Shown here: positions 1 to 8,900 of the stretch, piece by piece
Layout: each line of letters opens with the position of its first letter
How positions within the stretch are numbered: the stretch's first letter is position 1
From: Larkinella soli
Lineage (GTDB): Bacteria; Bacteroidota; Bacteroidia; Cytophagales; Spirosomataceae
NCBI RefSeq assembly: GCF_003703975.1
Contig: NZ_QTJY01000002.1
Coordinates: forward strand, 1-64,000
Direction: 5' to 3'
Length of the DNA stretch: 64,000 bases
The notes under the pieces: model-generated
Told to the model about the DNA's origin: nothing
What the model saw: only the letters and a program-made list of their open reading frames with translations
Database searches by the model: none
Translations under genes and position numbers: made by a program

Positions 1-51
1 AGCCATCAGGACCATCAAGAGGCACAGGAAGAAGATAACTTGTTCTTTCAT
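1..51 (-). CDS. N-terminus of a secreted or membrane protein, cut by the window edge
   Basis: Reading leftwards from position 51 an ATG opens a frame with no stop up to the window edge. The 17 visible residues are Met-Lys-Glu-Gln followed by an unbroken hydrophobic run rich in Val, Ile, Phe and Leu, which is what a signal peptide or first membrane helix looks like. Nothing of the mature protein is visible, so no function can be given. A promoter-like motif lies about 145 bases upstream at 197-204. Seventeen codons could also occur by chance; the charge-then-hydrophobic pattern is the only support. Confidence 0.45.
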   Translation of the reverse strand, partial: MKEQVIFFLCLLMVLMA

Positions 52-389
52 AATCACTTGCCGAAAAATAGAACCTTTAATAAAGGCCGTTCCGAAGTTC
101 CGTTGCCCTTGAAGCGGAACCTGACCTGCAAATTGCCTGCGGTCGAATCCAGCCGGGTACCCGGAAGCCGGCGGTGGGCCGATCCAAAATCGAGGACAAA
201 GGTAGCCGTCTGCCATGGGGGTGTGAAATAGCCCTTTGGAGCTAATTTGTCAGGCAGACGGCCGGATTGGTGCCGGTTCCGTTTCGAATGGGAAGGACGA
301 TGACTTACCGGCGGATCGCCGTGTGGGGCAGAGAGGATAGCACCTGGATTCCATTCATACCATCCGATCACTTCCCCCTTCCGGCGGCT
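52..389. other. Intergenic region, 338 bp
   Basis: No credible gene is seen here. Short frames on both strands lack a recognisable domain, signal peptide or sensible start. Apart from the TACCTTTG motif on the minus strand at 197-204, no repeat or strong hairpin was noticed. Confidence 0.5.
197..204 (-). promoter_or_regulatory. Bacteroidota -7 motif TACCTTTG
   Basis: On the minus strand the bases read TACCTTTG, an exact match to the phylum's TAnnTTTG -7 element. It points towards the truncated gene starting at 51. No TTG was found at the expected -33 spacing, so the call rests on one half of the promoter only. Confidence 0.35.
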
Positions 390-1217
390 TTAAAAACCGG
401 TGATCAGATCGACCAGGGCCTGAGGCCGCGAAAAGAAAGGGGAATGACTCGTGGACAGCGGCACGATCTGGCGGGTAGGCCTATTTTTGGCCATCTCCGT
501 CATATCTCCATTTCGGGCTTCCGTACAGCGAATGTAATACTTAGGAATGACCCCGTACACCGCATCGCTGACCTGAACGGGCGTAGCCAGTGGGGCAACG
601 GGCTGCCGGCCAAGGTTGGCTTTGGCAAACGCGATATCCCCGGCCGAACAGTCATGGTACAGAAAGTGGGCCACCGTAGCCGTATCCAGCCTGAAGGTGG
701 TCTGGTCCTGGCTGAAGATGAAACTGTCCGCAAATGCGGGTTCTCCCGTAGGCAGGGGTGGTAAAAACGTGGCGGCCAGCGAAAATACCGATTCTCCGTT
801 CTTGGGCAGGAAGGCATCCAGAAAAATCAGTTTCTCCACCTTGGCAGTGCCCAGCCGCTCAGCCGCCTGAGCAATCGTCACCCCGCCCGAAGAATGCCCC
901 ACCAGAATCACAGGGCCGGCCTGGGCCTGAGCCATGGCCACTACCTTGTGCACATAATCTTCCAGGGTAACGGTTTCGGCCGGGGTCTGGTCGTCGCCAT
1001 GGCCCGGCAGGTCGATGGCCTGCACCCGGTGGCCCCGGGCCTGAATAAGGGGCACGACCTTCTTCCAGGCCCATGCCCCGTGGGCGGCTCCATGGACCAG
1101 CAGGTACGTTTTGGGGGCACCCGATTTCGGGCTTTCACGAGCATCTTTACAGGCGATCAGCAGAATCAGGAAAAATAGGATCTCAGTGGCCCAAATGGGC
1201 AGAACTATGGTTTTCAT
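390..1217 (-). CDS. Alpha/beta hydrolase lipoprotein (plant-methylesterase/HNL-like family)
   Basis: A 275-residue alpha/beta hydrolase of the family that includes plant methylesterases (SABP2) and hydroxynitrile lyases. I chose the ATG at 1217, which gives a clean lipoprotein signal (LIAC, lipidated Cys23); a TTG at 1244 would add nine residues. The oxyanion HG motif (VHGAAHGAW) is at about 41-49, nucleophile elbow GHS109SGG, and His258 in SHSPFF. The canonical acid seen as CTED in SABP2 reads CTEA here, so the third triad residue is absent or displaced, perhaps to the Asp of NGD nearby. It follows the glycosyltransferase by 42 bases and is likely its last operon partner. It is a clear paralogue of the hydrolase at 3481-4245, but exported. 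Substrate unknown. Confidence 0.8.
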   Translation of the reverse strand: MKTIVLPIWATEILFFLILLIACKDARESPKSGAPKTYLLVHGAAHGAWAWKKVVPLIQARGHRVQAIDLPGHGDDQTPAETVTLEDYVHKVVAMAQAQAGPVILVGHSSGGVTIAQAAERLGTAKVEKLIFLDAFLPKNGESVFSLAATFLPPLPTGEPAFADSFIFSQDQTTFRLDTATVAHFLYHDCSAGDIAFAKANLGRQPVAPLATPVQVSDAVYGVIPKYYIRCTEARNGDMTEMAKNRPTRQIVPLSTSHSPFFSRPQALVDLITGF

Positions 1218-1259
1218 CAGTTTAAAATCTAAGAATTGATTCAATACACAGGCTCCTGG

Positions 1260-2594
1260 TCAGACAGCCCTCGATAGGGTTTGGCGGACTGGAAAGCGGG
1301 AAACGATTTCCTGGATATAGTACTCACAGAGTTGATTCGGGTCGTACCGGGCAAATTCCTGCCGCAGCCGTGCGCCATTCTCCCGGTACACCGGATTCCG
1401 CCAGATTTCGTGGGCGCCCTGCCGGATCTGCCGGGGGCTGGGCGTCTCCGTACCCAGATTGACGCCGAGCTTGAAATAACCGATGCGGGCTACAATTTCA
1501 TTTTTTCCTTCGTGCTTGCCGGCCGCCAGGATGGGTACGCCGTAGTTCAGGCTCAGCAGGACACTTCCATAACCTCCGCAGCTGACAAACAGATCGGTAT
1601 GCGGCAGGGTGGCCGCATAGTCGATAAAGTCGGCGATGATGATATTGGCCTGCCGGTATCGGGCCTGCAATGCCTCCGTGTGCTGCCCCCCGGTGGCCAC
1701 CAGCAGCAAATACGGCTCGTCTTTGAAGGCTTCCAGCGAGGGTATAATTAGCTTCTGCGGGTCTTTATTATCGACCGTTCCCTGGGAAATCAGCACCACT
1801 TTCTGATACCGGCGGGCCTGTTCGGCGTAGGGAAAGGCAGGGGTAGCCGTCTTCCGGTAAGGCAGCAGCGGTCCCACGAACCGCACCTTCGGACTCAGGT
1901 CCCGGCGAACATATTCAAAGCCGGGAACCCCACTCTGCAGGTACAGCGCCGGGTAGCGCGGCAGCATGTCCAGAATCGTATCGGTCATGGACGGTAACCC
2001 ATAGGGGCGAATCAGTTCATTGTAGTAGGCCCTACTGTCGGCAAAAATCAGCCGGGGGAAGATCAGCCGAAGCAGGGCGTCACGCATTCGAATCAGCGGA
2101 CCATGGCCCGGGGTTAGCCCTAAGGTGGCCGGAGGCAAATCGCGGGAGGTTTCCGTCAGGGGGGCAATGCCCAGCACGATGGCCGGTTTATGCAGCACCT
2201 CCTGAATCAGATGAAAGGCCAGGAAGCCCGAATCACACAGCAGCACGTCGAAGTCGAACGTACCCTGGAGTTGTTTCACATCGGTCAGATTCCCAGGGAC
2301 GTTGCTCAAAAACAAATGCCGGATGTCAAATTTGATCCGGGCCAGGGCCCCCTGAATCTTCAGCCGTTCGGGCAGCAACTCATTGAGGTTATTCTGGTGG
2401 ATCTCCCGGGCTGCCTGAAAGGGGTAGAACGGAAGGCCCAGGTCCGCGACCCGCCTTTTATAGCGAGCCCCCGTGTACCACCGGACATCGTGTCCCTGCT
2501 GTTTAAGGTACATGGCCAGGCCGGTCAGGGGATTGAAATGCCCATCGGCGGGCACGGTGGCCATCAGGATTTTGTATTTGGGTGTGGTTTTCAT
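1260..2594 (-). CDS. MGT/UGT-type glycosyltransferase (GT1 family)
   Basis: A 444-residue cytoplasmic GT-B glycosyltransferase resembling macrolide and sterol UDP/NDP-sugar transferases. The N-terminal acceptor domain opens with the usual pattern, ATVPADGHFNPLTGLA, containing the catalytic-type His of GHxxP. The C-terminal donor domain carries SQGTVDNKD, then DFIDYAATLPHTDLFV and SCGGYGSVLLSLNYGVP at about 335-360. In most relatives the phosphate-binding motif is HGG; here it is CGG, so the usual His is replaced by Cys. Family members glycosylate small lipophilic acceptors such as terpenoids, flavonoids, sterols or antibiotics. The gene lies 51 bases after a small membrane protein gene and 42 bases before a lipoprotein esterase, consistent with a small-molecule conjugation and deconjugation cluster (inference). 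Confidence 0.8.
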   Translation of the reverse strand: MKTTPKYKILMATVPADGHFNPLTGLAMYLKQQGHDVRWYTGARYKRRVADLGLPFYPFQAAREIHQNNLNELLPERLKIQGALARIKFDIRHLFLSNVPGNLTDVKQLQGTFDFDVLLCDSGFLAFHLIQEVLHKPAIVLGIAPLTETSRDLPPATLGLTPGHGPLIRMRDALLRLIFPRLIFADSRAYYNELIRPYGLPSMTDTILDMLPRYPALYLQSGVPGFEYVRRDLSPKVRFVGPLLPYRKTATPAFPYAEQARRYQKVVLISQGTVDNKDPQKLIIPSLEAFKDEPYLLLVATGGQHTEALQARYRQANIIIADFIDYAATLPHTDLFVSCGGYGSVLLSLNYGVPILAAGKHEGKNEIVARIGYFKLGVNLGTETPSPRQIRQGAHEIWRNPVYRENGARLRQEFARYDPNQLCEYYIQEIVSRFPVRQTLSRAV

Positions 2595-2645
2595 CGTATC
2601 AGGGGTAAAACCGGGTTCGGTTTCTATGATCCGGTTGATAATCAG

Positions 2646-3263
2646 TCACAAAAGCGTCTGGTGTTTTGGGTGGCCGCTGGATTGTACCGAACCCGTCGTC
2701 CGGCCGATGCAATGCCCCAGCAAGGCCCAGATCAGGCCCCACAACCCAATTAACAGACGGGGAGGATGGCCGGTGATCACCAGCACCGGAAACATGACGG
2801 CGAAAGGATAGAGTCCCGTCAGCAGGGGTACCCAGCGTTGCCTGCCCCGCCAGACCCCCGCCCGCAGGACGACGAGGCCCACGAGCACCATGCCCACCGC
2901 GTTCAAAATAGCGCCCAATTGGGGCAGCGGAAGCGGCAGCAGCGTCATTACCGTCGGAGTAGGCAGCAAGGCCGTTGCGCCATAACACAGTTGGCCTGCC
3001 AGCGGAATAACCAGCAGCATTTTGCCGGAGGGGGATCGGCCCAGGGCGTCCGACATCAGTAAGCCATGGAGGCCGCCGACAAATCCTGCCTGGGAGAGAA
3101 AAAACAGCGACCGCAGCAGGTAGTCATGCTGTTCAAAAAAAAGCCGGAGGTCGGCCGGGAAGTCCTTGACGGCTCCCATGGTGCAAAGGCTCACGGTAAA
3201 TAATAGGCCTCCGACGGTGCAGGCAACACCCAGTTTTGAAAGGATTGATTGTTTTGTTTTCAT
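2646..3263 (-). CDS. Small polytopic membrane protein, family not recognised
   Basis: A 205-residue protein with about six hydrophobic segments (for example LGVACTVGGLLFTVSLC near residue 10-27 and LLIGLWGLIWALLGHCIG near 170-187), so an inner-membrane protein. No catalytic or transport motif is recognised. The N-terminal segment followed by a soluble stretch and then paired helices loosely resembles DUF4345-type proteins, but I cannot confirm that. It is probably the first gene of the unit that continues with the glycosyltransferase 51 bases downstream; a terminator-like hairpin separates it from the upstream hydrolase. The C-terminus is polar and His/Gly-rich. Confidence 0.65.
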   Translation of the reverse strand: MKTKQSILSKLGVACTVGGLLFTVSLCTMGAVKDFPADLRLFFEQHDYLLRSLFFLSQAGFVGGLHGLLMSDALGRSPSGKMLLVIPLAGQLCYGATALLPTPTVMTLLPLPLPQLGAILNAVGMVLVGLVVLRAGVWRGRQRWVPLLTGLYPFAVMFPVLVITGHPPRLLIGLWGLIWALLGHCIGRTTGSVQSSGHPKHQTLL

Positions 3264-3339
3264 GATGATTCAAAGGGATGTGTGGATAAACCGGCCATGG
3301 GCAGGCCTGCCGGGAAGGCCGTAAATTGACTGATTTCGA

Positions 3340-3390
3340 GGAAAAGCCCCCCGGTGGCCCCCAACCAGCGCACGCCAGCCGGGGGCTTCG
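3340..3390 (-). terminator. Rho-independent terminator after the 3481-4245 hydrolase gene
   Basis: On the minus strand a GC-rich hairpin (GAAGCCCCCGG paired with CCGGGGGGCTT, one bulge) is followed by GCTTTTCC. It lies about 90 bases past the stop of the hydrolase gene, dividing the AraC-hydrolase pair from the membrane protein-glycosyltransferase-hydrolase set. Confidence 0.6.
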
Positions 3391-3480
3391 ATTATTACGG
3401 TTATCTATATACGTTAACCGGAAAATTCTTTCACAGACCCATCCCCGGGGCCTGGTTCGGGAAGGGAGCCGGTTCGCGGC

Positions 3481-4245
3481 CTATTCGATTTCGGTTAAGA
3501 TCTTTACCAGGCTTTCCGGCATGGAAAGGAAAGGAGAATGGCCGCCGGCCAGCTTGTACACTTTCTTACAAGGCACCCGGGTCGACAGGAAGGTCTTGTC
3601 CATGTCCTTACTTTGGGTGCAAAGAATGAAGTATTTCGGGACCACACCGTACCGCTCCTCCGTCAAACGAAGCGGAGTAGCCAGCGGAGCGATCGGTTCT
3701 GAGGAAAGCCGGGCTACGGCAAACTGTTGATCTTCCCGGGAGCAATCGTGATAGAACAGCCCGGCCGCCAGGGCCGGATTCACGAAATTGGTCTGATGAT
3801 CCTCCGCTGTCAGAATCCCCTCGACCAGCGTAGGATGGCCGTCGGTACCGGGCGGCAACTGCTTCAGGGTAGCCTCGACCAGAGAGAACAGCGAGTCACC
3901 GTCTCGGGGCAGGAAAGCATCCAGGTAAATGAGGGCCGCAATCTTCTTTGGGCCTATCTTCTCGGCGGCCTGGGAAATGACGATACCCGCCATCGAATGC
4001 CCGACTAAAATGACCGGACCTTCCTGCTCCCGGGTGAGGTGTACGACCGCATCGACGTAATCCTCCAAACACACCGTAGAGGCCGGTTCGGTACGGGCTC
4101 CGTGGGCCGGCAGATCGAGGGCAATGGCCCGGTGGCCCCCGGCCTCGAGCAATGGAATTACTTTATGCCAGCACCAGGCTCCGTGCCAGGCTCCGTGGAT
4201 CAGCAGGTACGTTTTCCCTGATCCGAAAAAATTACTGTTTGTCAT
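3481..4245 (-). CDS. Alpha/beta hydrolase (plant-methylesterase/HNL-like family), cytoplasmic paralogue
   Basis: A 254-residue alpha/beta hydrolase without a signal peptide. Motifs: IHGAWHGAWCW at about 16-26, nucleophile elbow GHS84MAG, and His236 in GGHSPF. As in its neighbour at 390-1217, the Asp normally found as CTED is not there: the segment reads CTQS, with KDMD just after as a possible substitute. The two proteins align over their whole length (shared EDYVD/H, GPVILVGHS, LDAFLP, FYHDCS, PLATP), so one arose from the other by duplication, one copy then gaining or losing export. It is 107 bases downstream of the AraC regulator, which may control it. Substrate unknown; ester or small-molecule hydrolysis is the family expectation. 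Confidence 0.8.
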   Translation of the reverse strand: MTNSNFFGSGKTYLLIHGAWHGAWCWHKVIPLLEAGGHRAIALDLPAHGARTEPASTVCLEDYVDAVVHLTREQEGPVILVGHSMAGIVISQAAEKIGPKKIAALIYLDAFLPRDGDSLFSLVEATLKQLPPGTDGHPTLVEGILTAEDHQTNFVNPALAAGLFYHDCSREDQQFAVARLSSEPIAPLATPLRLTEERYGVVPKYFILCTQSKDMDKTFLSTRVPCKKVYKLAGGHSPFLSMPESLVKILTEIE

Positions 4246-4352
4246 AGATCGATAAAATTGGAGTGGACAATCGATTCATGCCGAAGGGGCATGAATCACG
4301 CCACAAAATTGCAGGAGATCGAACAATGAAAGGTGGTAAAAAAAGGACATTG

Positions 4353-5225
4353 TTAAGCCACCAGCAAAGACGACTCTGCCCGGCTTTTATAAAGCTCCTG
4401 GGTAAGGCCGAGCTTTCGCTCCGGCGACCGGCTTTCCAGAAGGTGAAATTCGGTGGGCGTAGACCGGGTAAACTCTTTGTAATCTTTGACCAGGTGCTGG
4501 TAATCGTAGTAGCCGCAGTCATAGGCAATCTGCAGCCAGTCCCGATCAGGGAAAGCGTTCCGGGTATGAAAGGCTTTGGTGAAGCGAATGATTCTCAGAT
4601 AGGCTTTCGGATTCAGGCCCGTTCGCTCGTAGAACTTTCGGGTAAACTGCTTGGGAGACAGGCAGGACTCATCGGCCAGCCGGTCAATCGACGCGTTGCC
4701 GCCGGATTGGATCATCCACTGGCTTACGGTATCGAGCCGGTGCCCCTCTCTGGGGGCCCGAAGGATCAGGGAACTGACGAACCGGTCGGCAATGACGACC
4801 ATCTGCTCGTAGCTGGCGGCCTGTTGCAATTGCTCCAGGATCAGCAGAATCCGGCTTGAAAAGATCACCTCCGCGTCCAGGTATCGATCCGTAAGCTCGA
4901 AGGCGGAAATTCCGGTGAGTCGAAACAAGGCGGTGGGCTGAAAAGCAATGTTGAAGGTCATGAAATCCCGACCCATCAGATATCGATTGATCACCGAAGT
5001 CTGCTGGCCGGCCAGAACCACCGGATAGCGATAGTCTTTTTTGGGAGCGTCGCCCACCTGGATTAGCTCCCGTTCGCGAAGAAAGAAATGAAGACAGACT
5101 TCGGGCCTGGGCGAATACGCTTTCAGGATCGGTTCCGGCGCGTTCACGAATCCGAAATGAACGATCCGGTAGCATTGCACAAACTCGCTCAGCGAAGGAT
5201 GGGGAGCAATATCTTTCAGAATCAT
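4353..5225 (-). CDS. AraC-family transcriptional regulator
   Basis: A 290-residue regulator. The N-terminal about 150 residues form a ligand or sensor domain of the DUF6597/AraC-binding type (HPSLSEFVQCYRIVHFG near the start). The C-terminal about 100 residues hold two helix-turn-helix units: IDRLADESCLSPKQFTRKF and LQIAYDCGYYDYQHLVKDYK followed by FTRSTPTEFH, the classic AraC signature. It has its own promoter (5288-5318) and lies directly upstream of the hydrolase gene on the same strand, so local control of the hydrolase/glycosyltransferase genes is the simplest reading. The inducer is unknown. Confidence 0.85.
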   Translation of the reverse strand: MILKDIAPHPSLSEFVQCYRIVHFGFVNAPEPILKAYSPRPEVCLHFFLRERELIQVGDAPKKDYRYPVVLAGQQTSVINRYLMGRDFMTFNIAFQPTALFRLTGISAFELTDRYLDAEVIFSSRILLILEQLQQAASYEQMVVIADRFVSSLILRAPREGHRLDTVSQWMIQSGGNASIDRLADESCLSPKQFTRKFYERTGLNPKAYLRIIRFTKAFHTRNAFPDRDWLQIAYDCGYYDYQHLVKDYKEFTRSTPTEFHLLESRSPERKLGLTQELYKSRAESSLLVA

Positions 5226-5640
5226 GCCGGGTGTCGGATAGGCCGTGCAGAATCGTTACGATCCGGAAACAGCTTGTTTTTCAGCCACTAAGGTACAAGG
5301 CATTACCGCCCTGGCCAATAGTCCTTTTCTACTATTTGTTGGCGGAGATCCAGGTCTTCCGAAGTTTACAACTACCTAAGAACCAGTTTATCCAGAAACC
5401 AGGTATTTTCCTTTACGACTCTTCCCGCACCTCATTTCGGTCAAGCCGACCGTCGCAGCCTGAACCGGGATCAGGGGAGTGACCCGGCAGGTGGATGGAA
5501 TTCGTCCCGAGCTGAATCAACAGGAAGCGACTATCTATGGTTGGGTCAGCGGCTTTTCCCCCATCATAAGAAAGGTAAGCGGTAATATTTTTTTAAGTGG
5601 AAATTCTAAAGTGGCTGCGGAATGGCCAGCGGTTAACGAG
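5226..5640. other. Intergenic region between araC gene and transposase remnant
   Basis: Apart from the regulator's promoter at 5288-5318, no supported gene is seen. Two short plus-strand frames (83 and 61 codons) have no domain, no export signal and unlikely starts. Composition is near the local average. Confidence 0.45.
5288..5318 (-). promoter_or_regulatory. Promoter of the AraC-family gene
   Basis: On the minus strand TTG (5318-5316) is followed after 20 bases by TACCTTAG (5295-5288), one mismatch from TAnnTTTG. Spacing and order fit the Bacteroidota sigma-70 promoter; predicted start of transcription is about 55 bases before the ATG. Confidence 0.55.
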
Positions 5641-5644
5641 TCAT

Positions 5645-5870
5645 CAGGCCGGGCAGCAAGTTGAAGACGATATCGATAAGTCCTTTTTCAGCATTCTTTA
5701 TAAGGGATGGCAAGTAGCCTGAAATCTCCACCAACTGGCTGGTGAACCTGGTATTCGGTCGCTGTGATAAATGACACGACAGCCCTGCCGCCGGTCGTTA
5801 AAGCGCTCAAGCGTGGTCGGGATGAAACGAAAGCAGGAAAACTTTTGAATGTTGTGGTCGGGGCCTTTGT
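5645..5870 (-). pseudogene. Decayed IS3-like transposase (OrfB DDE-domain fragment)
   Basis: Minus-strand translation gives VIYHSDR, matching the conserved HSDRG block of IS3-family OrfB. After a one-base frame change the next reading frame continues with RFTSQLVEISGYLPSLI, the expected follow-on block (QYTSxxF...HGIxPSM in intact relatives). So a frameshifted fragment of the catalytic core is present, without start or intact C-terminus. No terminal repeats were found. The call rests on two short blocks in the right order and spacing. Confidence 0.5.
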
Positions 5871-5910
5871 TGCGGTGATGATAGTGGTAACGGCTGTGCA
5901 GTACAGGAAA

Positions 5911-5936
5911 TAAAAAGCCCCTCGGGGTGAGGGGCT
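5911..5936 (-). terminator. Rho-independent terminator of the type IX-secreted protein gene
   Basis: On the minus strand AGCCCCTC-ACCCC-GAGGGGCT forms a perfect 8-bp stem followed by TTTTTATTT, 28 bases after the stop codon of the 5965-9399 gene. Confidence 0.8.
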
Positions 5937-5964
5937 GCCAGGTTTTAATTTTATTTACTCCCAT

Positions 5965-8900
5965 TTAAGGTTTCACCACCTTAAGTGTTACCGACTTTGA
6001 ACCACTGACTGTTCGCAGGAAGAGTAGACCGGAAGCGACGCCTTTTAAGGGGATGTGTTGCTGCTCAACGGAACCGGCCTGTTCCACCAACTGCTCAGTG
6101 AGCAAGCGGCCCTCCGTGTTGATCAGTTGAAAACGCAGAGGCTGCCCCTTAGCTCCGCGTACCTCTACCTGCACTTGCTGATAGACGGGATTCCCCAGCA
6201 CCGTCACCTGAAGTTCCGGTCCGGTTTCTGCCGACAACCGGGCTGCGGGCGCACATTGGAGCGGCTTAGGCGATCCCTTAAGGGTATAAGTGCTGCCCAG
6301 TACTTTCGCGCTAATCTGCCGACGGACATTGTCCTTCAAACCCACCGGCGTGGTGAAATTGTACGCATGCACCCCGTTGCCCTTGCCCGCATTCCTCAAG
6401 TCGTCGCGGTAGATGTTGGCTTCCGTGGTCCCGATGGCGACGCCGTCGGCGAAAAACTGCACCGTCAGCGGGGTATTTGGTTTGTTGCGGTCCCAGACCC
6501 AGCCCCGAATCGAACCGCATTCGACCTTATCGAGAAAGCCTTCAAAGTTGCCCGTCACCGCCGGCGGGGTGGAAGAACCCGGCGCTACGACCAGCGTCAA
6601 ACCCACCGAAGCGGTTTTCTGACCATCACTGCCGCTGTAGCTCAGGAGAAAGGTGCCTTCCGTTGTGGGAGAGCCGCTGATGGTGCGGGAAGCGGCTGTA
6701 AATTGAAGCCCGCCCGGCAACCCGGTCAGTGCATACGTCAGGGGCTGGCCTTCGGGATCGGTGAAGGTCGGTAGCGTGGTAGTGAAGTCCACGCCCACGG
6801 TTGCCGACAGCGGCCCGGTTGTCGGGCCGACGGGTGGCTGATTAACCACCGTGTTGCTAACCGGACACGTCAACTTAATGGGGGAACCTTTCAGGATGTA
6901 GTCGGTCCCCTGGACTTTGGCCGAAATGCGCAGTTCCGAGCCGGTTTTGGCTGCTTCAGGCGTGGGGAAGATATACCCGTGTTCGCCGTTGCCTTTTCCT
7001 GCCTCCTTCAGGTCCTGGCGGAAGTTTTTGGCTTCGGTCGTTCCGATGGAGGTGTTTTCGGCGAAAAATTCGACGGTTAACGGCGTGTTGGGTCGGTTTC
7101 GGTCCCAGACCCAGCCGCGCATTTCCTGGCAATTGACGGTCGTTAAAAACCCTTCGAAATTACCGGTTGTCACCGGCGGTGCCGTCACCGTGACGGTGGC
7201 ACTGGCGGGCGGACTGACGCAGCTTCCCACCTGACAAACTGCCGAATAGACAAAAACGCCCGTGGCGGAGGTCGGTACACTGACGCCCCCGGTTCCGGTG
7301 GTACTGCCGGGCCCCGTCCACTGCAAGGTGCCTGAACAATTGGTAGCGTTTAAGGAAACCGCCGGGGCTCCCTGGGTGACGGATACGCTGGTGGACCCAC
7401 CGGCCGACCAGTTAGGGGCTGCCAGAGCGGTTTGGGAACTCACCACCGTAACGGCCGTGGCTGAACCGCCGGAATTGGTAGCCGTTACCGTATAACTGCC
7501 GGGTAGATTGACCGTTGTGGAGGGATTACCAGAACCGCTGGAAATCGTACCGTTGGGCCCCTTAATGGTATAACTAACGCCCGTTGCCGTAGTGGCTGCC
7601 GTTAAGGTAACCACCGTTTTGGAGCAGGTTAGTGGGCCGTCGTTCCGGAACGTCAGGTCGGTGGGCGGGGGTACGCTGACATCCAGCACAGTCACGTTGA
7701 CCGTGGAGGCAATGCTGGTGCAGCCGCCGGTGGTGCAGGTGGCCAGATAGGTGACGGTGCCGGCCTGATCGGTGGCTACGGGGATGATGGAACCCTGGCC
7801 GCTGGTGCCGTTGGTGGCGCTCCAGTTGACGGTTCCTCCGCAGTATTTCCCCTGGAGATTGATGTCGGAAGCGCCTTTGGTCACGGTGAGGGAGGTGGCT
7901 CCGGTGGTGGTTTGCAGATAAACATTGGGGTTGGATTCATCCACCCCGATATCGATCCTTCCGTTGTTCAGGCGGTCGGCCAGACCGGGCAGATTCGCCA
8001 GATCGGGCCAGCGCTGGAGGAGGGTGTTGTCGCCCCGGTCTGAAAACATCGTGTTGCAGGAACTCGTTTCAGGGGAGCCGTTTGCCAGGTTGAGCAGGTG
8101 CCGGCCCGGATCGGTCGGCCCGCCGTATACGAAAGGTTCACCCGGGCTATAGCCCTGTCCGGGTTGCGGATCGATATCGACATCATGATCCGGAATACCG
8201 CTTCCGAAAATGGAGTGTGAGAGCGTTACGCCCTCCGTAAAACCGACCGGCCAGCCGGTCTGGGCAGAATAAACCGAGTTCGCGAATCGATTCAGATAAC
8301 AGTTCACCAGTTCCGATCGGCCCCCACCGAACACGTTGGCGAGGATATAAAAGGGGCCGTTGGGCGAGGGAACATTCGGAAACGCCCCGCAATTTTCCAA
8401 TCTGCAATTGACGACCCGGGTGGTCGAAGCGGCATTTCCGGCATTGATCATTAAGGCACAGACTACCCCCCAGTCAAAGGCAGGAGTCACGGAAAGGGGA
8501 AATATCCGGAGGTTAGAAAAATGGCAATTATAAAAGACCAGATCGGCATCTCCCGAATTTCGGCCGATATTTAAAACGGCTCCTGTCATGGTGTAATCCC
8601 CATAGGACGGACTCAATAGGCACTGTACCATGCGCAAATTGGCCTGGGCTCCGGGTCCATAGGCAAAGTTGGTTACCATGCCCCCCACGAAGCTGCTGCC
8701 GGCTACGTCTACCGTACAATGGGTAACGGTCGGTTTCGAGCTCCCGTTATAGGCGAAATTCATAACGGCATTTCCGAACTGGAGCAGCCCGGCGGCATTG
8801 ATTTCGGTCTCTCCGATACCAAACACATCTGTGATGGCCGTGGGCTTGATATTACCAGGAATTCCGGGTCCCCCTGCATTGGGATCGTAATAAGGCTCTC

